A DNA stretch of 47,719 nt, taken from the NCBI GenBank assembly GCA_024683485.1, contig JAIKYD010000075.1, positions 1 to 47,719 on the forward strand. Direction: 5' to 3'. This DNA comes from Saccharofermentans sp. (GTDB lineage Bacteria; Bacillota; Clostridia; Saccharofermentanales; Saccharofermentanaceae). Below are positions 15,946 through 24,230 of this stretch, one piece after another. A model generated the notes under the pieces. The model searched no databases and was not told the origin of the DNA. It saw only the letters and a list, made by a program, of their open reading frames with translations. Position numbers and translations under genes: made by a program. Each line of letters begins with the position of its first letter. The first letter of the stretch is position 1.

Positions 15946-17583
15946 TTAAGACTGATTCTCCTGTTCGACAAGTCTTTCCGCACCATATCTCTTACGGAGA
16001 ACAGGCTTCTCGATCTTTCCTGTGGCATTTCTCGGAACGTCTGCCAGGATGATCTGCTTCGGTCTCTTATAACGGGGAAGCTGAGTGCAGAACTTCTCGA
16101 GTTCTTCCACAGTGCAGTTGCTGCCCGGTTCGATCTCAACGATAGCACCGGTGATCTCTCCCAGACGCTTGTCAGGAAGACCTATAACAGCAACGTCTTT
16201 TACTTTTGGATACTCCTGAAGGAAATTCTCTATCTCGACAGGATAGATATTCTCTCCGCCTGATACGATTACGTCCTTCTTACGATCAACAAGGAAGTAG
16301 AATCCGTCTTCGTCCTGACGGGCCATATCACCTGTAAAGAGCCATCCGTCTCTTAATGTTTCTTTAGTAGCTTCAGGATTTCTATAGTATTCAAGCATGA
16401 CGCCGGGACCCTTTACACAAAGCTCACCGACTTCACCAAAGGGAACAGTGTTGCCCTGCTCATCAACGATCTTGCATTCCCAGCGGTAACCGGGAACGCC
16501 GATAGCGCCTACTTTGTGTGTATTTTCGAGACCAAGGTGAACGCAGCCTGGGCCGGTGGATTCGGAAAGGCCATAGTTTGTATCGTACTGGTGATTCGGG
16601 AAATAATCCTTCCAGTGACGGATAAGTGACGGAGGTACAGGCTGTGCACCTATGTGCATAAGACGCCACTGATCGAGCTTGTAATCTGAGAGCTTCAGTT
16701 CGCCGCGGTCCAAAGCATCGAGGATGTCCTGAGCCCACGGTACGAGGAGCCATACGATAGTGCACTGCTCGTCGGATGCTGCCTTAAGGATAACATCAGG
16801 CTTTGTGCCCTTCAGAAGAACTGCCTTGCTGCATGTCCACAAAGAACCCATCCAGTGGAACTTCGCGCCTGTGTGATAGAGAGGCGGGATGCAGAGGAAA
16901 CAGTCGTTCTTGCCTGTCTCGTGATGTACGGCTTCCATCTCAGCGGCCTGTGTAAGGCTTCTGTGAGGGTGAAGGATAGCTTTGGGGAATCCTGTCGTAC
17001 CGGATGAGAAATAGATAGCAGCATAATCTTCTTCCTTAAGCTCGATCATGGGATCTTTTGAGGAGTAGTCAGCTACCTGCTGCCAATAATTCTCTGCAAA
17101 TTCGGGAGCCTGACCGTCACCTACATAGAGAAGGAGTCTGTCTTTTGCAAGCTCTTCCGCATTGATATTAAGTCTGTCTACGAACTCGGGACCGAAGAAC
17201 ATTACTGAGATCTCGGCCAGGTCCGCGCAGTAAGATATCTCATTAGCTGTATATCTGAAGTTGAAAGGAACTGCGATTGCGCCTGTCTTTAAGATACCGA
17301 AATAGATAGGAAGCCACTCGAGGCAGTTGAACATAAGGATAGCGACCTTGTCGCCCTTTTTGATTCCGCGGCTTAAGAGCATGTTAGCTACTCTGTTGGA
17401 CTTCTCATCGAAGATCTGCCATGTAATCTCGTGACGGTACGGCATAGACTTTGTCTGCTGTACGAGGTCGAATTCCTTGAAGGAGATCTTTCTGGTGTCT
17501 TCCATTGCGGGGTTAAGTTCTACAAGAGCTACTTCATCGCCGTGTTCACGTGCGTTGCGTCTCAATAAATCCATTACAGGCAT
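15946..17583 (-). CDS. AMP-dependent acyl-CoA synthetase (FadD-like)
   Basis: 545-residue ligase of the ANL superfamily. Motifs: P-loop FSSGTTGFPK (192-201), adenine-binding YGLSESTGPG, GDMARQDEDGFYFLVDRKKD containing the ATP ribose-binding Asp and hinge, and the C-terminal lysine motif NATGKIEKPVLRKR. It activates a carboxylic acid to its CoA thioester through an acyl-adenylate. The overall form is that of medium/long-chain or aromatic acyl-CoA synthetases; the exact acid is unknown. GGGAGG at 17591-17596 supports the ATG at 17583. A strong promoter lies 45 bp upstream and an 8-bp leader hairpin sits between it and the ribosome binding site. It may act with the symporter and the aryl-acid operon. 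Confidence 0.92.
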   Translation of the reverse strand: MPVMDLLRRNAREHGDEVALVELNPAMEDTRKISFKEFDLVQQTKSMPYRHEITWQIFDEKSNRVANMLLSRGIKKGDKVAILMFNCLEWLPIYFGILKTGAIAVPFNFRYTANEISYCADLAEISVMFFGPEFVDRLNINAEELAKDRLLLYVGDGQAPEFAENYWQQVADYSSKDPMIELKEEDYAAIYFSSGTTGFPKAILHPHRSLTQAAEMEAVHHETGKNDCFLCIPPLYHTGAKFHWMGSLWTCSKAVLLKGTKPDVILKAASDEQCTIVWLLVPWAQDILDALDRGELKLSDYKLDQWRLMHIGAQPVPPSLIRHWKDYFPNHQYDTNYGLSESTGPGCVHLGLENTHKVGAIGVPGYRWECKIVDEQGNTVPFGEVGELCVKGPGVMLEYYRNPEATKETLRDGWLFTGDMARQDEDGFYFLVDRKKDVIVSGGENIYPVEIENFLQEYPKVKDVAVIGLPDKRLGEITGAIVEIEPGSNCTVEELEKFCTQLPRYKRPKQIILADVPRNATGKIEKPVLRKRYGAERLVEQENQS

Positions 17584-17598
17584 GTATATTCCTCCCTT

Positions 17599-17620
17599 GC
17601 TTTATTTATCTGAATAAAGC
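17599..17620 (-). promoter_or_regulatory. Leader hairpin abutting the ribosome binding site
   Basis: GCTTTATT and AATAAAGC form an exact 8-bp stem with a 6-nt loop. On the minus strand it ends 2 nt before the GGGAGG site and starts almost at the predicted transcription start (about 17622). Confidence 0.5.
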
Positions 17621-17628
17621 CAAAGACA

Positions 17629-17657
17629 ATAATATCATCGCAACCGATGTTCGTCAA
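17629..17657 (-). promoter_or_regulatory. Sigma-A promoter of the acyl-CoA synthetase gene
   Basis: On the minus strand TTGACG (17652-17657), a 17-nt spacer and TATTAT (17629-17634), a near-consensus vegetative promoter. Confidence 0.75.
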
Positions 17658-17734
17658 AAAAGAAAATAATAAAGTACAAATCTTTTTGATAGTGATTTAT
17701 AATATGGTGTCTTATATTTTTCGGGGAATTGAAC

Positions 17735-19477
17735 ATGATCAGAAAACTAATGCAATCAATACGCCAGTATAAGAAACAATCTATACTGTCGCTTATCTTT
17801 ATTATCGGTGAAGTCATTCTTGAAGTGGTCATTCCGTTTATCACAGCAGATATGGTCAACAATTTCAGTGAAGATCCTCAGATGAGTTCGATCCTGAGAA
17901 CCGGCGGGCTGATGGCTGGAGCAGCAATACTCTCGCTTTTGTGCGGAGCGCTTGCGGGCAGTTTCTCGGCAAAAGCTTCAGCAGGTTTTGCGGGCAACCT
18001 GAGGTCTGATATGTTTGCAAAGGTACAGAAATTCTCATTCGGGAATATCGATAAGTTTTCCACGTCATCCCTTGTTACCAGAATGACGACAGATATCACG
18101 ACCGTACAAAATGCATACATGATGGTCATAAGGATTGCGGTAAGAGCACCTCTGATGTTCGCGTTCACGATCTTTATGGCTTATCTTCTGGGCGGTTCTC
18201 TGGCTACGACCTTTGTAATCGTTGTACCCGTACTTGGTGTCGGTCTGGCTATTATCGGAAAACTTGCCATGCCTGCTTTCAGGGCCGTATTCAAGAAATA
18301 TGATAAATTAAACGAATCCATAGAGGAAAATGTCCGCGGAATGCGCGTGGTTAAGGGCTTTGCCAGGGAAGAATACGAGAAGGATAAGTTTGGCAAGGCT
18401 TCAGACAATATAAGGAAAGATTTTACAAAGGCTGAGAAGATCGTTGGACTTAATGGACCTCTTATGGAGATCTGCCTTCACTTTAATGTGGCATTCGTTC
18501 TTTATGTCGGTTCCAAACTGGCAATAACGAGCCACGGCGAGATAGTTAATGTCGGCCAGATCTCTGCTTTGATGACGTATGGATTCATGGTCCTTATGTC
18601 GCTTATGATGGTATCCATGGTCTACGTTATGCTTACGATGTCTGTAGAGGCTGCCAAGCGTATCGTAGAGGTATTAGACGAGGAGCCATCTATCACAAAT
18701 CCTGCAGAACCCGTTATGGAGGTGCCTAACGGATCAATCGATTTTACGGATGTTGCTTTCAAGTATTCCGAGAAAGCTGCGCGCAATGCCCTCTTTGATA
18801 TCGATCTCCATATAGACAGCGGAATGTCTGTCGGAATCTTAGGTGGTACGGGCTCATCAAAGACCACTCTGATCCAGTTGATCCCGAGACTCTATGATGC
18901 CACCGAAGGTGAAGTCAAAGTCGGAGGAATACCTGTCAAGGACTATGACATCAAAACATTAAGAGATGCGGTTTCCGTAGTTCTCCAGAAGAATGAGTTG
19001 TTCTCGGGTACCATCGCTGAGAATTTGAGATGGGGCAATGAGAGTGCTACTAATGAGGAACTTGTCAATGCATGTAAGATCGCACAGGCTGATGAGTTTA
19101 TTTCGCAGTTCCCGGATGGATATGACACTTATATTGAACAGGGCGGAACCAATGTCTCAGGCGGACAGAAACAGAGACTCTGTATTGCCAGAGCTCTTCT
19201 GAAGCGCCCGAAAATCCTTATCCTCGATGATTCCACGTCCGCAGTTGATACGAGGACCGATGCATTGATAAGAAAAGGCTTTAAGGAGTATATTCCTGAG
19301 ACCACCAAGATCATAATTGCCCAGCGAGTAGCCTCTGTCCAGGAATGCGACATGATAATCATCATGGACGGCGGCAAGGTCATGGGTACAGGAACTCACG
19401 AAGAACTGCTGAAGAGCAGTGATATCTACCGTGAGATATATGAAGAACAGACGAAGGGAGGATCAGACAATGAGTGA
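17735..19477 (+). CDS. ABC exporter half-transporter with a degenerate ATP site
   Basis: 580 residues: an exporter-type six-helix membrane domain followed by an ATPase domain. Walker A is GGTGSSKTT (about residue 370) and the signature is NVSGGQKQR. Walker B reads ILILDDSTSA, with aspartate in place of the catalytic glutamate, and the switch loop reads IIIAQR, with Gln in place of His. This matches the non-catalytic partner of heterodimeric exporters such as BmrC/BmrD or TM287/288. The start at 17735 is placed by GGGGAA 6 nt upstream. A TATAAT at 17698-17703 has no convincing -35. The gene overlaps the next by 8 nt, so the two halves are made together. The substrate (drug, lipid or peptide) is not evident. 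Confidence 0.93.
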   Translation: MIRKLMQSIRQYKKQSILSLIFIIGEVILEVVIPFITADMVNNFSEDPQMSSILRTGGLMAGAAILSLLCGALAGSFSAKASAGFAGNLRSDMFAKVQKFSFGNIDKFSTSSLVTRMTTDITTVQNAYMMVIRIAVRAPLMFAFTIFMAYLLGGSLATTFVIVVPVLGVGLAIIGKLAMPAFRAVFKKYDKLNESIEENVRGMRVVKGFAREEYEKDKFGKASDNIRKDFTKAEKIVGLNGPLMEICLHFNVAFVLYVGSKLAITSHGEIVNVGQISALMTYGFMVLMSLMMVSMVYVMLTMSVEAAKRIVEVLDEEPSITNPAEPVMEVPNGSIDFTDVAFKYSEKAARNALFDIDLHIDSGMSVGILGGTGSSKTTLIQLIPRLYDATEGEVKVGGIPVKDYDIKTLRDAVSVVLQKNELFSGTIAENLRWGNESATNEELVNACKIAQADEFISQFPDGYDTYIEQGGTNVSGGQKQRLCIARALLKRPKILILDDSTSAVDTRTDALIRKGFKEYIPETTKIIIAQRVASVQECDMIIIMDGGKVMGTGTHEELLKSSDIYREIYEEQTKGGSDNE

Positions 19478-21446
19478 AAAGACTAATGCTCCCCGTAAAA
19501 AGTCAGAAGCAGCGCCCGCACCCGGCGGAAGACACAGAGGCGCAGCTTCAATGTCCCAGGTCATGGGTTCCATGGACAGTCTCAAGCGTGTTGTAAAACT
19601 CTATGTCAAGCAGTTCCCGGTTCTTACATGGGTAGTTGCCTTTTGTATAATCTACAATTCTGTTGCGGCCGCTCTTCCCAGCGTGTTCCTTCAGAAAGTA
19701 ATAGTCGTTATTGAAGAGACCGTTGAGTCAGGCGACTGGACTTCTGCAAAGATAAGAATAGTCTCTTTGCTCGTGCCTCTGATCATTATTTATGCGGGTG
19801 CGGCTATTTTCAGTATATTGCAGACACAGCTTTTGGCTTATATGACACAAAAATTCCTGGATAAGCTCAGGACTGATCTGTTCAACAAGATGCAGACACT
19901 GCCGCTCAGATATTTCGATACGCATAAGCATGGTGACATTATGAGCCACTATACGAATGATATCGATACGTTAAGACAGCTGGTATCCCAGGCGTTACCT
20001 ACCATATTAAGGGCAGGTGTAGTCGTTATTGCAGTATTCTTTATCATGATCTATTACAGCTTATGGATGACACTGATAATGGTTCTTGGAATCATTGCCA
20101 TGATGTTCGTAACCGGCAAGGTCGGTGCGGGTTCCGCTAAGTACTTTGTCAGACAGCAGAAGGCTGTGGCAGCTACTGAAGGTTATGTTCAGGAGATCAT
20201 GAACGGTCAGAAAGTTGTTAAAGTCTTTAACCACGAGGAGAAGGTTACAGCAGAATTCAATAAGCTGAATAACGGGCTTGCTGAAGACAGCGGCAAGGCA
20301 AATACTTATGCCAATATCCTTGCACCTATTATCGGAAATATAGGCAATATCGTATATGTTCTCCTTGCTATTGCAGGCGGTCTCATGATCGTTTTCGGAA
20401 CACCTAATATCTCATTATCCATGATGGCGTTTGGAACGGATATTGCTGTTCCTTTCCTTAACATGAGCAAACAGTTCATGGGTAATATCAACCAGCTCAC
20501 AATGCAGATGAATGCAATTGTTATGGCGGGTGCCGGTGCGGAAAGAGTTTTCGCGCTTCTGGATGAAGAGCCTGAGACCGATGATGGTTATGTAACTCTC
20601 GTGAATGCAAATATCGCAGCAGACGGAACGATCACCGAAGCAGACCATACGACCGGACACTGGGCGTGGAAACATCCCCACAAGGCTGAAGGAACCATAA
20701 CTTATACAGAACTTAAAGGTGATGTATTGCTCGACCAAGTCGACTTTGCCTATGTGCCCGAAAAGCAGGTTCTTTACGATGTTTCTGTCTTTGCAAAACC
20801 AGGCCAGAAGGTTGCATTCGTCGGTGCCACAGGTGCGGGCAAAACAACAATCACAAATCTTATCAACCGTTTCTATGACATTGCGGATGGTAAGATCCGT
20901 TATGACGGTATCAATGTAAACAAGATTAAAAAGAAGGATCTGAGAAGATCTTTAGGTCTTGTTCTTCAGGAGACTAACCTCTTTACCGGAACCGTTATAG
21001 AGAATATCCGTTACGGAAGACTTGATGCAACAGATGAGGAGTGCAAAGAGGCTGCTAGACTTGCCGGTGCCGCAGACTTTATCGAACGTCTGCCGGGTGG
21101 CTATGATACTATGCTTACAAACAACGGTGCAAACTTCTCGCAGGGTCAGAGACAGCTTCTTGCGATTGCAAGAGCAGCCGTTGCTAACCCTCCGGTTATG
21201 ATCCTCGATGAAGCCACATCATCGATCGATACGCGTACGGAAGCAATCGTTCAGCGCGGCATGGATAAACTCATGGAAGGCCGCACTGTCTTTGTTATTG
21301 CTCACCGTCTTTCAACCGTAATGAATTCCGATGTCATCATGGTCCTTGACCACGGAAAGATCATAGAGCGTGGTTCGCACGAGCAGCTTATCGCCGAGAA
21401 GGGCACATACTATCAGTTGTATACGGGAGCATTCGAACTCGAGTGA
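19470..21446 (+). CDS. ABC exporter half-transporter, catalytic partner
   Basis: 658 residues with a basic, Ala/Pro-rich N-terminal extension of about 45 residues, six membrane helices and an ATPase domain. Walker A GATGAGKTT is near residue 451, the signature is NFSQGQRQ, Walker B VMILDEATSS has the catalytic glutamate, and the switch histidine is in VFVIAHRLSTV. It thus supplies the complete site of the heterodimer with the preceding gene. A roughly 40-residue insert (about residues 380-420) before the nucleotide-binding domain is common in this subfamily. GGGAGG at 19456-19461 is 8 nt before the ATG, inside the upstream gene. Confidence 0.94.
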   Translation: MSEKTNAPRKKSEAAPAPGGRHRGAASMSQVMGSMDSLKRVVKLYVKQFPVLTWVVAFCIIYNSVAAALPSVFLQKVIVVIEETVESGDWTSAKIRIVSLLVPLIIIYAGAAIFSILQTQLLAYMTQKFLDKLRTDLFNKMQTLPLRYFDTHKHGDIMSHYTNDIDTLRQLVSQALPTILRAGVVVIAVFFIMIYYSLWMTLIMVLGIIAMMFVTGKVGAGSAKYFVRQQKAVAATEGYVQEIMNGQKVVKVFNHEEKVTAEFNKLNNGLAEDSGKANTYANILAPIIGNIGNIVYVLLAIAGGLMIVFGTPNISLSMMAFGTDIAVPFLNMSKQFMGNINQLTMQMNAIVMAGAGAERVFALLDEEPETDDGYVTLVNANIAADGTITEADHTTGHWAWKHPHKAEGTITYTELKGDVLLDQVDFAYVPEKQVLYDVSVFAKPGQKVAFVGATGAGKTTITNLINRFYDIADGKIRYDGINVNKIKKKDLRRSLGLVLQETNLFTGTVIENIRYGRLDATDEECKEAARLAGAADFIERLPGGYDTMLTNNGANFSQGQRQLLAIARAAVANPPVMILDEATSSIDTRTEAIVQRGMDKLMEGRTVFVIAHRLSTVMNSDVIMVLDHGKIIERGSHEQLIAEKGTYYQLYTGAFELE

Positions 21447-21454
21447 TATTGTTA

Positions 21455-21535
21455 TGCTCGCTGGGTCCTCGGAGCTTCGCTCCTGCGGAATCGCTCGCAC
21501 AACAAATCACTCTCGCACGGACCGGGTGATTGTCG
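21455..21535. repeat. GC-rich structured intergenic block
   Basis: Right after the exporter pair lies a stretch clearly richer in GC than its surroundings. On the minus strand it is full of GCGAG, GAGCGA and CCGAG words, and it contains GGAGC-TTC-GCTCC (a small stem) plus GGTCC and GGACC 51 nt apart. It has no ORF. It looks like a dispersed intergenic repeat or a remnant. Confidence 0.35.
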
Positions 21536-21645
21536 GCAATATTCAGTGAATAGTGCGGTTTTGTTCGAATCGGTGCTTTTTGGGTGTATAATCAAAAAAG
21601 AATGACAGAAGACAGGGATAAGTTACACAAAGGGATAGAGTCCGC

Positions 21646-22533
21646 ATGAAAAAGCATCTGCCAATAATACTTCTGATTACTGTATTTTCGTTATTGCTGT
21701 GTTCGTGTGATACGCACAGCCATAATACTGGTGATGACGATGATGATACGGACTGGACTACTTCCGAGACCACTCTTCCTGACTATACCGTAAGAAGATC
21801 ACCCTCGCACAATCTGAGCAGAGTTGATGCGACGGAGACATTTGGAGTTATCGATCTTGATTACGATGATCCATGGGGTGCAAGCCAGAATCTCCGCATG
21901 TCACACGGCAGTATCCATAATTATTTCCAGTATTTCTCACTTGACGGTTCTATGAACAGGGTCAATGAGAACCTGAGCGATGTATCTATGATCAGCCGGC
22001 CGACTGTTTTGGAGTATCCTGCCGATGAGGATGGTTATGTTATATACGAAGTAACATATACTCAGATATTTCCTATAAGCACCAAAGAACCCGATTTTGT
22101 ATCCACTTCGTTTTTCTCATACCATGGTGTAGGATTTCTTGATTATTATACGGGACAGACTTTCCCTTGCATTAACCTGTCAACGCAGATCGACAGCTTC
22201 AGCGTAACAGGTGAAGTAAAGTTTGAGGGAAAAAGATATAACATGGGATATTATGAATTCCGTGAACAGGAAATGCTTGACAGCCGTGTGGAGCAGTCAG
22301 ACGGCAATAAGGTTATCAAGAGTGAGGTGTGCAAGATAACCTCAACCTCATATTTTGTCGTGCCAGAAGGGTATGACGGCATAGTCATGTATGTTTATGT
22401 GGCAGACGATACGAATACCCCGTTGGCAGATATCCTGGCCGAGGACAATCCCTACTTCATTGAAACCGGAATGTTCGGTGATGATGAAAATCCCAATGAT
22501 TATGTGTTTATAGGAATACAGGCACCTGAATAA
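21646..22533 (+). CDS. Orphan lipoprotein of unknown function
   Basis: 295 residues with a lipoprotein signal peptide: MKKHLPIILL, then lipobox LLCSC with the lipidated cysteine at 21. An Asp-rich spacer (GDDDDDTD) follows, then a probably beta-rich extracytoplasmic domain rich in Tyr, Phe and Thr (for example YFVVPEGYDGIVMYVYVADD near the end). I recognise no catalytic motif and no family. AAGGGATAGAG precedes the ATG. A TATAAT at 21587-21592 is a possible -10. It is monocistronic, with its own terminator. Confidence 0.75.
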   Translation: MKKHLPIILLITVFSLLLCSCDTHSHNTGDDDDDTDWTTSETTLPDYTVRRSPSHNLSRVDATETFGVIDLDYDDPWGASQNLRMSHGSIHNYFQYFSLDGSMNRVNENLSDVSMISRPTVLEYPADEDGYVIYEVTYTQIFPISTKEPDFVSTSFFSYHGVGFLDYYTGQTFPCINLSTQIDSFSVTGEVKFEGKRYNMGYYEFREQEMLDSRVEQSDGNKVIKSEVCKITSTSYFVVPEGYDGIVMYVYVADDTNTPLADILAEDNPYFIETGMFGDDENPNDYVFIGIQAPE

Positions 22534-22550
22534 GTGCCTGTATATTTTTT
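22518..22550 (+). terminator. Terminator overlapping the end of the lipoprotein gene
   Basis: ACAGGCAC (22518-22525) and GTGCCTGT (22534-22541) form a perfect stem with the stop codon in the 8-nt loop, followed by ATA and a run of T. Confidence 0.88.
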
Positions 22551-22569
22551 TGTGATGTAGTTGTAGCCG

Positions 22570-23952
22570 TCAGTCAGCCTTGCCGGGCTGTTCCAGACCG
22601 GAGGTTAAAAGCTTTACCGCTATTGCGCACTCGATCCTCTTGCGGAAAATATCGCAGCCCATCTCATATACACCGTTAATATCACCTGAAGCATGATATG
22701 AGTTGGCGGCACATCCTCCGGAGCAGTAGAGCTTTGCCCAGCAGTCCTGGCATTCGGGGCGGCTGTAGGCATTGCACGAAGCAAATCTGTCCCGGAGTTC
22801 AGTGTTCTTAACACCTTCGTAGATGTCGCCCATTTTGTAAGCCTCATCACCAACGAACTGGTGGCAGGGATAGAGGTCGCCCCAGGGCGTAACGGCAAGA
22901 TATTCAGTACCGGAACCGCAGCCAGCTATCCTCTTGTAGATGCAGGGACCGCAGGTAAGATCCAGCATGTAGTGATAAAAGGTGAAGGGCCTGCCTTCGT
23001 TATAGCGTTCGACCATAAGTCTTGCGAGATCCTCGTATTGTCCGAAGATTACAGGCAGATCTTCTCTTGTGATTGCAGAAGGACTTGAAGGATCAGTAAC
23101 GACGGGTTCCATGGAAAGTTCCGTGAAGCCCAGATCGAGCATCTGTTTTATATCGTTAAGAAAGTCCGTGTTATAGTGCGTGAAAGTCCCGCGCATATAG
23201 TAACTTTTGCCTTCTCTTTTAGCGACAAACCTTTGAAAGTTCGGAACGATCTTATCGTAGGATCCATGTCCTGCGTAATCCACACGGAAGCGGTCGTTTA
23301 CCTCTTTGCGGCCGTCCAGGGAAAGGACAACATTATGCATTTCGCGGTTCGCAAATTCAGTGACCTCATCGTCCAGAAGGATGCCGTTTGTCGTAAGGGT
23401 GAAGCGGATATTCTTGTTGTGGATCTTCTCCTGCTCGCGGCCGTATTCAACGAGTCTCTTGCAGACATCCCAGTTCATCAGAGGCTCACCACCGAAGAAG
23501 TCGATATCAAGATTCTTGTGGAACCCTGAGTTCTCAATCAGGAAATCGATTGCACGCTTGCCGACCTCATAACTCATAACAGCACGTTCGCCGTGGTACT
23601 TGCCCTGGCTTGCAAAACAGTATGAACAATTCAGGTTGCAGGTATGCGCGACGTGCAGGCACAGAGCCTTTATCTTTATATTCTTTTTCCTGAAATCTTT
23701 GGCTAAGTGTTCATATTTATCGGGAGCGTAGAGTTTGCCGGCAGTCTTCAGGTCATCGATATCAGCGATGCATTCTGCTGCATCTTCTTCTGTGATGCCA
23801 TGCTTTTCGATTGCTCTCGCGATTACTTCCTCAGCAGGCTCTGTCTCATACCATTGGATCATGTCATAGGCAACTTTGTCTACCATATGAATAGAGCCGG
23901 AATAGCAGTCGAGTACGATGTTAAGACCGTCAAATTGATAGCAGTGGATCAT
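22570..23952 (-). CDS. scfB: SCIFF peptide maturase (radical SAM/SPASM, thioether-forming)
   Basis: 460 residues. An N-terminal peptide-binding region (about 1-90) precedes the radical SAM core with CNLNCSYC (C105, C109, C112; CX3CX2C) and the glycine-rich FFGGEPLMNW. The C-terminal SPASM region binds extra iron-sulfur clusters through many cysteines (CGPCIYKRIAGCGSG, YPCHQF, CQDCWAKLYCSGGC, GCDIF). Characterised members (CteB, Tte1186) install thioether bonds between Cys and the alpha carbon of nearby residues in the SCIFF peptide, making a ranthipeptide. The precursor gene lies directly upstream. GGGAG is 5 nt before the ATG. An intrinsic terminator between the two genes should keep its level below that of the peptide. 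Confidence 0.96.
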   Translation of the reverse strand: MIHCYQFDGLNIVLDCYSGSIHMVDKVAYDMIQWYETEPAEEVIARAIEKHGITEEDAAECIADIDDLKTAGKLYAPDKYEHLAKDFRKKNIKIKALCLHVAHTCNLNCSYCFASQGKYHGERAVMSYEVGKRAIDFLIENSGFHKNLDIDFFGGEPLMNWDVCKRLVEYGREQEKIHNKNIRFTLTTNGILLDDEVTEFANREMHNVVLSLDGRKEVNDRFRVDYAGHGSYDKIVPNFQRFVAKREGKSYYMRGTFTHYNTDFLNDIKQMLDLGFTELSMEPVVTDPSSPSAITREDLPVIFGQYEDLARLMVERYNEGRPFTFYHYMLDLTCGPCIYKRIAGCGSGTEYLAVTPWGDLYPCHQFVGDEAYKMGDIYEGVKNTELRDRFASCNAYSRPECQDCWAKLYCSGGCAANSYHASGDINGVYEMGCDIFRKRIECAIAVKLLTSGLEQPGKAD

Positions 23953-23971
23953 GGAAACTCCCGTATTTCAT

Positions 23972-24001
23972 AAAAAAAGGTCCCACATAAAATGAGACCT
24001 T
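23972..24001 (-). terminator. Internal terminator between scfA and scfB
   Basis: On the minus strand AAGGTCTCA pairs with TGGGACCTT (one G-U) around a 7-nt loop and is followed by T7. It stands in the 71-bp gap between the peptide gene and its maturase, so only read-through transcripts reach scfB. Confidence 0.75.
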
Positions 24002-24023
24002 CAATGTTCAGAATAATATCAGC

Positions 24024-24170
24024 TTATTTATTGAGCTGTTCGCAAGGCTGGTTAGCAACACCGCAAGATGTCTTGCATGCTGACTGGCAGGATGTCTGGC
24101 ACTCGCCGCAGCCGCCTTCCTTAGCTGACTTCTCGAGATCTCTTGTCTCAACTGTAACGATTCTTGTCAT
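24024..24170 (-). CDS. scfA: SCIFF ranthipeptide precursor (six cysteines in forty-five residues)
   Basis: A 48-residue peptide. The N-terminal leader MTRIVTVETRDLEKSAKEGG is followed by a core with exactly six cysteines at 21, 24, 28, 32, 36 and 43. The core segment CGECQTSCQSACKTSCGV is the near-invariant SCIFF signature of Clostridia. The start follows GAGGGAG, and a strong promoter lies about 35 bp upstream. The adjacent radical SAM enzyme converts cysteines to thioether bridges. The biological role of SCIFF peptides is still unsettled; quorum or housekeeping signalling has been suggested. No exporter or protease gene is adjacent. Confidence 0.97.
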   Translation of the reverse strand: MTRIVTVETRDLEKSAKEGGCGECQTSCQSACKTSCGVANQPCEQLNK

Positions 24171-24201
24171 AGTATTAATCTCCCTCGTTTATGATACGTG
24201 A

Positions 24202-24230
24202 ATTATACTTTGAAGGTCCTTATCCGTCAA
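24202..24230 (-). promoter_or_regulatory. Strong sigma-A promoter of scfA
   Basis: On the minus strand TTGACG (24225-24230), a 17-nt spacer and a perfect TATAAT (24202-24207). The -35 box overlaps the stop codon of the upstream decarboxylase-family gene. Confidence 0.85.

Noticed and set aside
21561..21571. tRNA T-loop-like TTCGAATC
   Set aside because: No acceptor stem, anticodon arm or CCA-proximal pairing can be built around it.
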